Positions 26,340 to 34,887 of a stretch of DNA of 35,075 nucleotides are shown here, piece after piece (within the stretch, counting starts at the first letter, position 1; every line of letters begins with the position of its first letter). Under the pieces are notes generated by a model. That model had not been told where the DNA came from and did not search any database. It saw only the letters and a program-made list of their open reading frames with translations. The position numbers and the translations under genes are program-made. This DNA comes from Parcubacteria group bacterium GW2011_GWA1_56_13 (GTDB lineage: Bacteria; Patescibacteriota; Minisyncoccia; Phycocordibacterales; Phycocordibacteraceae), in assembly GCA_001004905.1 (NCBI GenBank), contig LCRY01000002.1:343054-378128 (forward strand), read 5' to 3'.

Positions 26340-26957
26340 TTACCGCGTCGCCCAGAGCGAGAGACCGATGAGCGCTGCGGCGAGTCCTCCGAGCGTGAAC
26401 GCCGTGGGGAGATCGACGATCGGCCCCGTCGGGTACCAAATCGGGTTTCGAATGGCGACCCATATCTTGAACGGCACGTGCGTGCCAATCACGAAATGCA
26501 GGAACAGGAGCCCCGACACAGTCCAGACTTCCGCGGGGGAATGTATGGACGGTGCTAGATAGAACAGCACGAGTACCGCTATGCCGGCAGTCATGTAGAA
26601 CAGGTGGATCCAGCCCGCGGTAGTCAGCATCCCATCATGCGTATGCGCTTCCGGGATTTTCATCCCGCCCGGCACATAGAGATACATGTGCATGGCGTAA
26701 CTGGCAGCGAGACCGAAGGCGAGGGCGATGAACAGGAGCTTCCATTCCCATGTCCCTCCATGCGTGTCGATGATGTACGCCATGAGCGGCGCAAACAGAA
26801 ACACGTCCGACCACATCCCGCCGTGATAGAGGAACGGCAATCCGTACGTCTGGCGGAAGAGGACGTCCGTCGGCGTGAAAAAGTCATCCCTGTAGGCGAA
26901 CATTCCCTGCAACAGTACCGGTACGACGAAGACAACAAGCCACGTTTTAGAGAACAC
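26340..26957 (-). CDS. Multi-pass membrane protein of unknown function
   Basis: 205 aa, about 5-6 hydrophobic segments; GTG start preceded by AAAGAGG. Confidence 0.7.
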   Translation of the reverse strand: MFSKTWLVVFVVPVLLQGMFAYRDDFFTPTDVLFRQTYGLPFLYHGGMWSDVFLFAPLMAYIIDTHGGTWEWKLLFIALAFGLAASYAMHMYLYVPGGMKIPEAHTHDGMLTTAGWIHLFYMTAGIAVLVLFYLAPSIHSPAEVWTVSGLLFLHFVIGTHVPFKIWVAIRNPIWYPTGPIVDLPTAFTLGGLAAALIGLSLWATR

Positions 26958-27048
26958 TTCACACCTCTTTTTCGGTTAGTGAATTACAAACAGTATAACA
27001 AAACGATATTGTTTGTCAATGGCGTTGGCGATGTGTGAGAATGCACTC

Positions 27049-27858
27049 ATGCGCGAGTATTATTTTGCGGAGCGCGGCATCTGCTATCGGACGAATGAGT
27101 TTCAGACTGGTAGACAGACGCTGGTCTGGATTCATGGGCTATCCGGCAGCGCGTCCGCGTGGTTTCCCTACGAACGGATTTTTGAGAAATATAATCTGCT
27201 CACATTTGACCTACGAGGACACGGCAAGTCTGGCAGGCCTAAACACTACGAGGATTATGGGCTGAAAGAATGCGCCGATGACGTGTATGAACTGCTTGAA
27301 CATTTGCACATTGATACATGCATTATCGTGAGCCACTCGTTTGGCACTCTCATAGCGCTTGAGTTTGAGAACACATACAAGAGAAAAGTATCTGCACTTG
27401 TTTTATTAAGTCCGACGTCATTTTTATATCAAATCAGATTGCACAAGTTTGTAAGGATTGCAGTCCGAGCCGTAATTAGCATTTGCAGGATTCTGCCGTT
27501 TCGCACCATGAGGCGGGGCCGCGTAGATTATTCTATATTTTCATATACCGGCGATTGGGACCTGCGGAGGATAGTACGGGACATTTACAACACAACCGTT
27601 CATTCGTATATATATTGTCTCAGTCAGATGTATGCAAAGAGCTACGATGAAGACTGGAAAAGAATTTCGGCACCTACATTGATAATGCATGGCATAAGCG
27701 ATGGATACGTTCCCGTGCAAAATTCAGTGCGGTTAGCAAACGAAATTCCACAATCCGAACTTGTACTACTAAAGGGAGCAAATCACATCATTGTTCTCAA
27801 CAACATTGCCGAAGTTTCGGAAAATATTGAACGTTTTTTGACTTCCACTAGGTCTTAA
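27049..27858 (+). CDS. Alpha/beta hydrolase
   Basis: TLVWIHGLSGSASAWFPYERIF, LLTFDLRGHGKSGRP, IIVSHSFGTLIALE (nucleophile elbow), PTLIMHGISDGYVP, GANHIIVLNN. Confidence 0.9.
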   Translation: MREYYFAERGICYRTNEFQTGRQTLVWIHGLSGSASAWFPYERIFEKYNLLTFDLRGHGKSGRPKHYEDYGLKECADDVYELLEHLHIDTCIIVSHSFGTLIALEFENTYKRKVSALVLLSPTSFLYQIRLHKFVRIAVRAVISICRILPFRTMRRGRVDYSIFSYTGDWDLRRIVRDIYNTTVHSYIYCLSQMYAKSYDEDWKRISAPTLIMHGISDGYVPVQNSVRLANEIPQSELVLLKGANHIIVLNNIAEVSENIERFLTSTRS

Positions 27859-29026
27859 AGTCGTCTATCGCACTCTCGTAAATATTTTCCCATTCTCGGG
27901 CGATAGTGTCGGGAGAGAATTGCTTGACGAAGTTGCGCGCGCCGGCGCTCATGCGCTCCTTGAGCGCCCGGTCGATAAGCAGCAATGAAATTTTTTCCGC
28001 GAGCGCCCGGTAATCGCCGGGTTCTACCAGAAAGCCGCAGTCGCTCGGCGTGTAATCGGGCAGCCCGCGGGAGCGGGCGCAGACCGCCGGAATGCCGCTT
28101 GCGTATGCTTGCATGAGCGCGATGGATTGGCTGTCAGAGGTGGACATCATCGCGAACACGTCGGCTGTTTTATATACGTGCGGAAGGGTCGCGCGGGAAA
28201 GAAATCCGGTGAACTGCACGTGCCTGCTGATGCCGAGCTTCCGCGTGAGCGCTTTAAGTCCCGGTTCGGCTGCGCCATGGCCGGTCGCGACGAACATGAG
28301 TGTCGGGAATTTTTTTACCAAAAGCGCGACGGCGCGCAATACGACGTCTATCCTCTTTTCCGTGCCGAGGCGGCCGACAAAGAGCACCACGGGACCCGTG
28401 AGACCGAATGAACGCCGGTGGTCGGCTTTCTCTCCCGGGGTCGCCGGCAAGAAAGCGCCGAGCTCCGCGGGGTTGGCGACCGCGCGCGCCGGTCGACGGA
28501 ACCCCTTCTCCCGCATGCGGGTTATGAGCCCCTTGTATGGCGTGGTGACAAAACCGCAGTGGTTGTAGTACCACGCGTCGTATGCGCGCATGATCGGCGG
28601 CACGGGGAAGAAATCTTCGATCGCGGTATGGTTCGTGCCGATAAGCGGCACGGAGAGGCGTCGCGCGGCGTGCAGGGCTTCCCAACCGACGCCGTAGGGG
28701 CTCTGCGTGTGAATGAGGTCGGGTTTGAACGCCGCGAGAAACGCGAAACTCCCGCCAAGCGGAAGGACGAAGCGCGACTGCCCGGTGGGAGAGAAAGGCA
28801 GAGGCAGGGACGGCAGCCGCACGATCGGCATACCGTCGATAGTGTCGTCTTCCCTTCTCTCTGGATGCTGGCGTTTGGCGATGCGGTAGTCCCTCGGCGA
28901 ATAGTGCGGGCCGACGTAACATATCTCGTACCCGCGTCTTTGTAATTCTAGGCCGGTCGTGATGATGGTGTCGGTGATGCCGGAGAGTTCCGGGTAAAAG
29001 TTATCGCTGAAGAAGGCGATGCGCAT
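27848..29026 (-). CDS. Glycosyltransferase family 4 (GT-B)
   Basis: MRIAFFSDNFYPELSGITDTI, VVLFVGRLGTEKRIDVVLRAVALL, VFAMMSTSDSQSIALMQAYASGIPAVCAR. Confidence 0.92.
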   Translation of the reverse strand: MRIAFFSDNFYPELSGITDTIITTGLELQRRGYEICYVGPHYSPRDYRIAKRQHPERREDDTIDGMPIVRLPSLPLPFSPTGQSRFVLPLGGSFAFLAAFKPDLIHTQSPYGVGWEALHAARRLSVPLIGTNHTAIEDFFPVPPIMRAYDAWYYNHCGFVTTPYKGLITRMREKGFRRPARAVANPAELGAFLPATPGEKADHRRSFGLTGPVVLFVGRLGTEKRIDVVLRAVALLVKKFPTLMFVATGHGAAEPGLKALTRKLGISRHVQFTGFLSRATLPHVYKTADVFAMMSTSDSQSIALMQAYASGIPAVCARSRGLPDYTPSDCGFLVEPGDYRALAEKISLLLIDRALKERMSAGARNFVKQFSPDTIAREWENIYESAIDDFKT

Positions 29027-29032
29027 CGTTAG

Positions 29033-29040
29033 AGTATACT
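29033..29040. promoter_or_regulatory. Palindromic AGTATACT, candidate bidirectional -10 element
   Basis: TATACT on both strands, each exactly 6 nt from the ATG of the divergent genes (29026 minus, 29047 plus). Confidence 0.55.
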
Positions 29041-29046
29041 ACCGGC

Positions 29047-29799
29047 ATGAAAGTAAGTTTCTCCATCCCGGCCTATAACGAAGAGGCCGCCATTGGGGGA
29101 TGCCTGCGCTCGGTCCTCGCGGAAATAGAACGAAGCGGGGTCAGTGCCGAGGTCGTCGTCGTCGACAATGCCTCGACGGACCGGACGAAAGAGGTCGCGT
29201 CGGGCTTTCCCGGAGTGCGCGTGGTTTCTGAAGCGACAAAAGGGCTCACGCATGCACGGGCCGCCGGCATGCGCGCTACTGACGGGGACATCCTCGCGAA
29301 TATCGACGCCGATACGCTGCTCCCGCCGGGATGGCTTACGACCGTCGCAACGCGGTTCTCGGCCGACCCTCGCCTCGTGGCGCTTTCCGGCCCGTTCATT
29401 TATTACGATCTCTCTCCGTTCGGCCGCGCGCTCACGCGCTTTTTCTACGGCATCGGCTATCTGTTCCACCTGTTCAATCACTATGTCCTGCGGACGGGTG
29501 CCATGCTCCAGGGCGGTAATTTCGTCATTCGCCGCGACGCGTTCGAACGGGCCGGCGGGTTCGACACGTCCATCGTGTTCTACGGAGAAGATACGGACGT
29601 GGCGTGCCGGCTCGCGAAAGTAGGAAAAGTCACCTGGACGTGGCAATTGCCCGTCTATTCCTCGGGCAGGCGCCTCAAGGCCGAAGGCATCGTCACGATG
29701 GGCTGGCGGTATACGCTGAACCACCTTTCGGTCATTTTCCTCAGACGCCCAGCGACGACGCACTACAAGGATGTCCGTGAACGGAAAGTGCCGAATTGA
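29047..29799 (+). CDS. Glycosyltransferase family 2
   Basis: MKVSFSIPAYNEEAAIGGCLRSVL, VVVVDNASTDRTKEVA, ILANIDADTLLPPGW (DxD), QGGNFVIRRDAFERAGGFDTSIVFYGEDTDVACRL. Confidence 0.94.
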   Translation: MKVSFSIPAYNEEAAIGGCLRSVLAEIERSGVSAEVVVVDNASTDRTKEVASGFPGVRVVSEATKGLTHARAAGMRATDGDILANIDADTLLPPGWLTTVATRFSADPRLVALSGPFIYYDLSPFGRALTRFFYGIGYLFHLFNHYVLRTGAMLQGGNFVIRRDAFERAGGFDTSIVFYGEDTDVACRLAKVGKVTWTWQLPVYSSGRRLKAEGIVTMGWRYTLNHLSVIFLRRPATTHYKDVRERKVPN

Positions 29800-29801
29800 T
29801 A

Positions 29802-30440
29802 TTACGATTTCGCCCCCCCGCCGGGCGGCGGCATATTTTCGGCTTCTTTTTCCTCTTTAAGGAATCGCCTGCGCATGCGCCAGCTCAAAATGTAGTATCC
29901 GGAGATGACGATGCCGATGAACACGGCCGCGTATTGCACGTTCTCGATGATATTTCCGATGCTTCCTCCGAGCGAGGCCCCCAGGAAATACCCGAGGAAA
30001 AGGAGCGTGCCGTACTGCAGGACGGCTACGACACTGCCGTAGGCGAAGAATGTGCGAAGCGGCATCTTCACCATGCCGGCGACCACGATGAATGCGGAAG
30101 CGATGCCGTAGGAAAGTTTTCCGATGAGCATTGTCATGCCGGGACGCCGTTCCCATAATACGCGCACGTGCTCCAGGTGGTCCGGCGTGACCCCGATTTT
30201 GGCGAGCATGCGTTTCGCGAAATCCGTGCGGCCGCCGAAGTGGCCGATGGCGTAATACATCAAGTCGAGTCCCACATCGCGCACGAAAAACAGCGGCGCG
30301 AGAAAATATATGTTGAAGTAACCCAGGGCCGCGAGCGTTCCGGCGACGAACGCGACCACGGGGCCTTCGATAAAAGACAGCGGGATGAGTATCCAGTAGC
30401 GGTACTGAAGAATGATTTCCGTGATCGAATCCATCGGCAT
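29802..30440 (-). CDS. DedA-family membrane protein
   Basis: IEGPVVAFVAGTLAALGYFN, GRTDFAKRMLAKIGVTPDHLEHVRVLWERRPGMTMLIGKLSYGIASAFIVVAGMVKMPLRTFF. Confidence 0.8.
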   Translation of the reverse strand: MPMDSITEIILQYRYWILIPLSFIEGPVVAFVAGTLAALGYFNIYFLAPLFFVRDVGLDLMYYAIGHFGGRTDFAKRMLAKIGVTPDHLEHVRVLWERRPGMTMLIGKLSYGIASAFIVVAGMVKMPLRTFFAYGSVVAVLQYGTLLFLGYFLGASLGGSIGNIIENVQYAAVFIGIVISGYYILSWRMRRRFLKEEKEAENMPPPGGGAKS

Positions 30441-30540
30441 GGTTTGCGGTCAGTATACTACGCGCGTCCGCGCGGAACGCTCTCTGGTCTCATCGGATTT
30501 TCACCCCGCATGCCCTATCCTACCCTCTCCGTCTCACCGT

Positions 30541-32421
30541 ATGACCCGACGAAGACATGCTCTGCAGATGATCGGTTCGGCCGTGGCGCTCTTTTTTTTA
30601 GCAAGCACTCTTAGCCCCACTGTCATTTGGGCGGTCTCCAAGCAGGGCTATACGCCCTCCGGACTCGTGGACACGAGCGGCAATGTCCTGTACGTCGAGA
30701 GCAGCACGACGCCCGACGTCTATCGGGCCGCGCCAATTCCCTCATCCACGTTTACCACTTCTCCGACTTTCTCGGCTCTTTCGACCAGCTCGCTTTCTAC
30801 GCAGAGCGCTGCCGCACTCGGGCCGAACCTCATTCCGAATCCGTCGCTTGAAACATCGGACGCAAGCGGCTTGCCGACCGGATGGAAAAAAGGAGGGTAC
30901 GGGACCAATACGCGCGTGCTCACCTACCCGACAACGCCGGCGCAGGATGGTGCCAGGGCCGCACAGGCGTCCATCACCGCATACACGTCCGGCGATGCGA
31001 AGTGGTATTTCAACCATATTCCCGTCACTGCAGGCCAGACGTACCAATTCTCGGATTGGTCCTTCTCGAACGTGAGCTCCGAAGTGGACGTACAGGTAAA
31101 AATGAATGATGGAACATTCAGGTATATCGTACTCGCGCACCCCGGACCGAGTGCCTCGTACCAAAACACGACGGCGCAATTTACCGTGCCCGCCGGTGCC
31201 GTATCGCTCACCGTTTTTCATGTCATCAAGCAAGTCGGTTCGCTCACCGTTGACAATTATTCGCTGAACCAGGTCACATCCGGAAATTCGGGAAACCTGG
31301 TGGTAAACGGCGACTTCGAGACCGTCGGTTCCGGTAGCTTGCCTGCGAATTGGAACAAGGGCGGCTGGGGTACAAATACCCGCTCCTTCTCCTATCCCGT
31401 TTCCGGCGTCGGCGGGAGCAAGGCCGCACGGGTTTCGATTACGAATTATGCGTCCGGTGACGCTAAGTGGTATTTCACCCCCCTTTCGCTCGCAAGCGGA
31501 TTCTATACGTATGCCGATTCGTATCAATCAAATATCCAGAGCATCGTGGTCGCGCAGTATCACCGTACCGACGGGACATTCACGTATGATGACCTCGCCA
31601 CTGCGCCGCCGGCATCTACCTTCACGCGGCAATCGGTTAATTTCGCCGTGCCTGCTGGCACGCAGGATGTCACAGTGTTCCGCGTTATCAAAGGAGTCGG
31701 CACGCTCACGCTGGACAACGTATCTATCGTTCCGAGTACCAACACCGCAATCGGAGCTTTCCCCAACGGTGCTGTCACGCTTTCTTTCGACGACGGGTGG
31801 CTGTCGCAGTATCAAAACGCCATCCCCTCGATGAACGCGCACGGATTCAAAGGCACGTTCTATATCGTTTCCCACCGGTTTGCCGATACCGGTTTCCCCG
31901 GGTTCATGAGCAAGACGCAGATCCAGGATCTGTTCCGCATGGGCCATGAGATCAGCGCGCATACAGAGACCCATCCGCACTTGACCCAGCTCACTGCCGC
32001 CGAACAACAGCAGGAAATCAGCGGCTCGCGGCAAGACCTGTTAGCCATGAATGTGGGCCCGATCAATGCTTTCGCATATCCCTACGGCGAATACGATTCG
32101 ACCACCATCCAGATAGTGAAGGACGCCGGATTCTCAAGCGCCCGAAGCACCATTAACGGATACGCCACCGCCGCTTCGGATCATTACCAGCTGCCTCGCC
32201 AGGTCATACTCAATACGACGACCGCGAGCCAGGTGCGGGGATGGGTCGATCAGGCGGTCTCGCAAAAATCCTGGCTCATCATCGCGGTCCATCAGGTTGA
32301 TGGGAGCGGAGAAGCGTACTCGACCACCCCGGCCACGTTCGGCCAAATCGTGGATTACCTGGCGCAAAAAGGAGTGCCGGTCATCACTATTGATCAGGGG
32401 GTGCAGAAATTGGCGCCATGA
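30541..32421 (+). CDS. Secreted polysaccharide deacetylase (NodB domain) with two tandem N-terminal binding-type modules
   Basis: AVTLSFDDGWLSQYQNAIP, MGHEISAHTETHPHLTQL, NAFAYPYGEYDSTTIQIVKDAGF; two ~156-aa repeats (PTGWKKGGYGTNTR... and PANWNKGGWGTNTR...) upstream. Confidence 0.9.
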   Translation: MTRRRHALQMIGSAVALFFLASTLSPTVIWAVSKQGYTPSGLVDTSGNVLYVESSTTPDVYRAAPIPSSTFTTSPTFSALSTSSLSTQSAAALGPNLIPNPSLETSDASGLPTGWKKGGYGTNTRVLTYPTTPAQDGARAAQASITAYTSGDAKWYFNHIPVTAGQTYQFSDWSFSNVSSEVDVQVKMNDGTFRYIVLAHPGPSASYQNTTAQFTVPAGAVSLTVFHVIKQVGSLTVDNYSLNQVTSGNSGNLVVNGDFETVGSGSLPANWNKGGWGTNTRSFSYPVSGVGGSKAARVSITNYASGDAKWYFTPLSLASGFYTYADSYQSNIQSIVVAQYHRTDGTFTYDDLATAPPASTFTRQSVNFAVPAGTQDVTVFRVIKGVGTLTLDNVSIVPSTNTAIGAFPNGAVTLSFDDGWLSQYQNAIPSMNAHGFKGTFYIVSHRFADTGFPGFMSKTQIQDLFRMGHEISAHTETHPHLTQLTAAEQQQEISGSRQDLLAMNVGPINAFAYPYGEYDSTTIQIVKDAGFSSARSTINGYATAASDHYQLPRQVILNTTTASQVRGWVDQAVSQKSWLIIAVHQVDGSGEAYSTTPATFGQIVDYLAQKGVPVITIDQGVQKLAP

Positions 32422-32425
32422 GCCG

Positions 32426-32458
32426 CCGCAAAAATCGCCCGGCACAAAGCCGGGCGAT
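32426..32458 (-). terminator. Terminator of the GH18-like gene
   Basis: ATCGCCCGGC-ACAAA-GCCGGGCGAT perfect stem; minus strand continues TTTTTGCGGC. Confidence 0.75.
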
Positions 32459-32469
32459 GGCGCACTGAC

Positions 32470-33444
32470 CTACGGAGAACGGAATAGGTTCCAAATGCCT
32501 GAATCTTCCCCGCCGAGCCGCCAAAAAGCGAATTTCTGGATGCCCAGCGCGCGAGCTATCCGCACTTTTTCCCCGACGCTCTGCGCGTTCTCGTACTGCA
32601 CGATGCCTCGCAGGTCGGTATAACGGGACATCTTGCTCGCCGCATCCACCAAGGGCGTGATGCGCTGCTCGTCGGCGCGCACTTGGTACTGCATCCATGT
32701 GCCGCTGCCCACGTTCGGGCTCCAGTCCAGGCCGTAGATGGCGATGCCGTGCGAAAGCTTCTGCACCGGTATCGCCTTGAGGGCGCGCTCCAGATGCAGG
32801 CGCATTTTGTCGAGCTCCATGATCGGTCCGGGCCTCGCCGGCTTCGAACCGTACGTCATGAGGCGCACGGAATCCGCGACCTTGCCGATGCGCATCCATG
32901 ACGGAATAACTCCGTCGCTTCCCTGCACTTCAAGCGAAACGGCAAGCGTCTTCCCTTCCCGGTGCAATGCCGCCGCGAGTTCTTCGACAAGCGACGCTAA
33001 CTGCTCGAGCTCCGGCATGCGGATGCCTTCGTAATCGAGGTCAATGCCGTCGTAATGCCCCCAGACAACGAGGTCCGCCAATTCCTTTGCGTGTGCGGCG
33101 CGGCGCGCCCGGTCGCGCAGTATCGGGAGAACGGATTCAACCTTGGTGTCGGCGGTCCCGACAAGCGGCCGTAGGATGATGCCATTGGCTCGCGCGATAT
33201 CAACGAGCTGCGCGTCATTGACGAACGCCTTCGGTATGGCGATGACCCTTCCCTCCGGCGAGATCATGTACCACGCCGGCGCGACTTCGGCGATGAGCTT
33301 CGCATGTTGCTGTACCGATTCCACCGCGGCAGCCCAGTCCCGCTGATGCAGCCACGCAGTGACCGTTCGCGCATCCTTGGCTTCATTCACCTGCGAGAAC
33401 AGCGCCACCGCGATCGCTAGAAACGCATCGGCTTTTTTGGGCAT
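32470..33444 (-). CDS. Glycosyl hydrolase family 18-like secreted protein
   Basis: GHYDGIDLDYEGIRMPE (DxxDxDxE motif), AVSLEV, VRLMTYGSKPARPGP, FAFWRLGGEDSGIWNLF; AAAGGAG upstream. Confidence 0.85.
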   Translation of the reverse strand: MPKKADAFLAIAVALFSQVNEAKDARTVTAWLHQRDWAAAVESVQQHAKLIAEVAPAWYMISPEGRVIAIPKAFVNDAQLVDIARANGIILRPLVGTADTKVESVLPILRDRARRAAHAKELADLVVWGHYDGIDLDYEGIRMPELEQLASLVEELAAALHREGKTLAVSLEVQGSDGVIPSWMRIGKVADSVRLMTYGSKPARPGPIMELDKMRLHLERALKAIPVQKLSHGIAIYGLDWSPNVGSGTWMQYQVRADEQRITPLVDAASKMSRYTDLRGIVQYENAQSVGEKVRIARALGIQKFAFWRLGGEDSGIWNLFRSP

Positions 33445-33481
33445 CACTATACTCCTTTGGTCATGTTGTTGAAGAAGGAAC

Positions 33482-33506
33482 GGAACGCATACACAGTATG
33501 CGTTCC
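33482..33506. repeat. Perfect 11-bp hairpin in the 5' region of the GH18-like gene
   Basis: GGAACGCATAC-ACA-GTATGCGTTCC. Confidence 0.8.
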
Positions 33507-33588
33507 CGGGGCACAGGGTATATGAGGGATAATGTCATTTTGATTAACTCCAAAACCCGGCATTCCTGTGCAAAAAATCACGCCCGCT

Positions 33589-33655
33589 CCACAATACAAG
33601 GTGGAACCCCACAATACAAGGTGCCCACAATACAAGGTGGAACCTTGTATTGTGG
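33589..33655. repeat. Three direct copies plus one inverted copy of CCACAATACAAGG(TG)
   Basis: CCACAATACAAGGTG at 33589, 33609 and 33625; inverted CCTTGTATTGTGG at 33643-33655, giving a 13-bp hairpin with TGGAA loop. Confidence 0.85.
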
Positions 33656-33737
33656 ATTCGCCCAACGGAACCCCAACGCGAGGACGGCTCGGCAGGAGAG
33701 GTTGGGCTCTCAATGGTGCGGTGCCAAGCCGCGTACC

Positions 33738-34862
33738 CTACAAACCGAGCGACGCCGGGTCGACCTTAATAATGCGGTCATCGGAAGCTATCGGATTCCC
33801 GCGACCGTCGCGATTGTTGGTGAGCACGTAGAGCATGCCGTCCGGGCCGAGGGCTACGGTGCGCAGCCGACCGTATGTTCCCCGCACATAGGCCTTCACG
33901 TCGGCTGCTCTGCCGCTTGAAATGTCGGCAACGTAGAGCGATGCGCCGCGCAGCCCGGCGAACAGCACATGTCCTCGCAGGTACGCCATGCCCGATGGTG
34001 CCCATGTCTCGGACGGACCCGAATTCACCTGCGGGCTCACCATACCTTCGCGCGATTCATCGCCCTCTATGACGGGCCAGCCGTAGTTCGCCCCTTTCAC
34101 TATTTTATTGAGTTCGTCGTAGCCCGATCGTACCCCCGAGCGCCCGTGCTCCGTCGCCCACAACTGTCCCGTATCATCCCAGGCGATGCCTTGCACATTG
34201 CGATGTCCGTATGAATAGACCGCATTGCCGAAAGGGTTGTCGGAAGGAATGGTGCCGTCACCGTTCACGCGCAAGATTTTCCCCGCGAGTGTCTTTGTGT
34301 CTTGCGACCTGTTCTCATCGCCCGCGTCGCCAGTCGTAATGTAGAGCATGCCGTCCGGGCCGAACGCGATGCGCCCGCCGTCGTGATTGGCGGCGCCGGG
34401 AATATGTTCGATAATGACGGTCCGTTCGGAGAGTATCGTCCCGCGCAGTACGTAACGCTCAACACGATTCATGAGACCGTCGCCGCTCGCGGTCGTCATG
34501 TAGAGATAGATCCAGCCGTTCCTCACAAAGTCGGGATGAAGCGCGAGGCCAAGCAGACCACCTTCCCCGCGATGCGCGACACCAGAGACCTCGATGGCAC
34601 TCCGTCCCGTCCCGATGCGAAGCATCCTTCCGGGTCGCTCCGTCACTAACAGGTCACCTCCCGGCAAGAAGGCGATCTCCCACGGTATGTTGAGTTTGTC
34701 GGCTATTACTTCCTCGTCCTGCGCCGCGCCCTCCGTTTTTCCACTCTCAAGCACGCTCCCCGTCGGTTGGAAGAGGTAAGAACGGATTTCGGCCCGGTAC
34801 GCATACAACGCGAACACGGCGAGGAGCACCAGCAAGGCAAACGTAATGTGCGTCTTTTTCAT
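33738..34862 (-). CDS. PQQ-dependent sugar (aldose/sorbosone-type) dehydrogenase
   Basis: LNIPWEIAFLPGGDLLVTERPGRM, HRGEGGLLGLALHPDFVRNGWIYLYMT, GGRIAFGPDGMLYITTGDAGDENRSQD, YSYGHRNVQGIAWD, NYGWPVIEGDE. Confidence 0.92.
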   Translation of the reverse strand: MKKTHITFALLVLLAVFALYAYRAEIRSYLFQPTGSVLESGKTEGAAQDEEVIADKLNIPWEIAFLPGGDLLVTERPGRMLRIGTGRSAIEVSGVAHRGEGGLLGLALHPDFVRNGWIYLYMTTASGDGLMNRVERYVLRGTILSERTVIIEHIPGAANHDGGRIAFGPDGMLYITTGDAGDENRSQDTKTLAGKILRVNGDGTIPSDNPFGNAVYSYGHRNVQGIAWDDTGQLWATEHGRSGVRSGYDELNKIVKGANYGWPVIEGDESREGMVSPQVNSGPSETWAPSGMAYLRGHVLFAGLRGASLYVADISSGRAADVKAYVRGTYGRLRTVALGPDGMLYVLTNNRDGRGNPIASDDRIIKVDPASLGL

Positions 34863-34887
34863 CGTACGATTTTACCAAATCGGGTTC

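Noticed and set aside
33589-33655. Possible CRISPR array
   Set aside because: Repeats are only 15-20 bp with 1-5 bp gaps, one copy is inverted, and there are no spacers or cas genes.
33447-33713. 88-aa minus-strand ORF over the repeat cluster
   Set aside because: Translation merely reads through the palindromic repeats (STIQGSTLYCGHLVLWGSTLYCG); no domain support.
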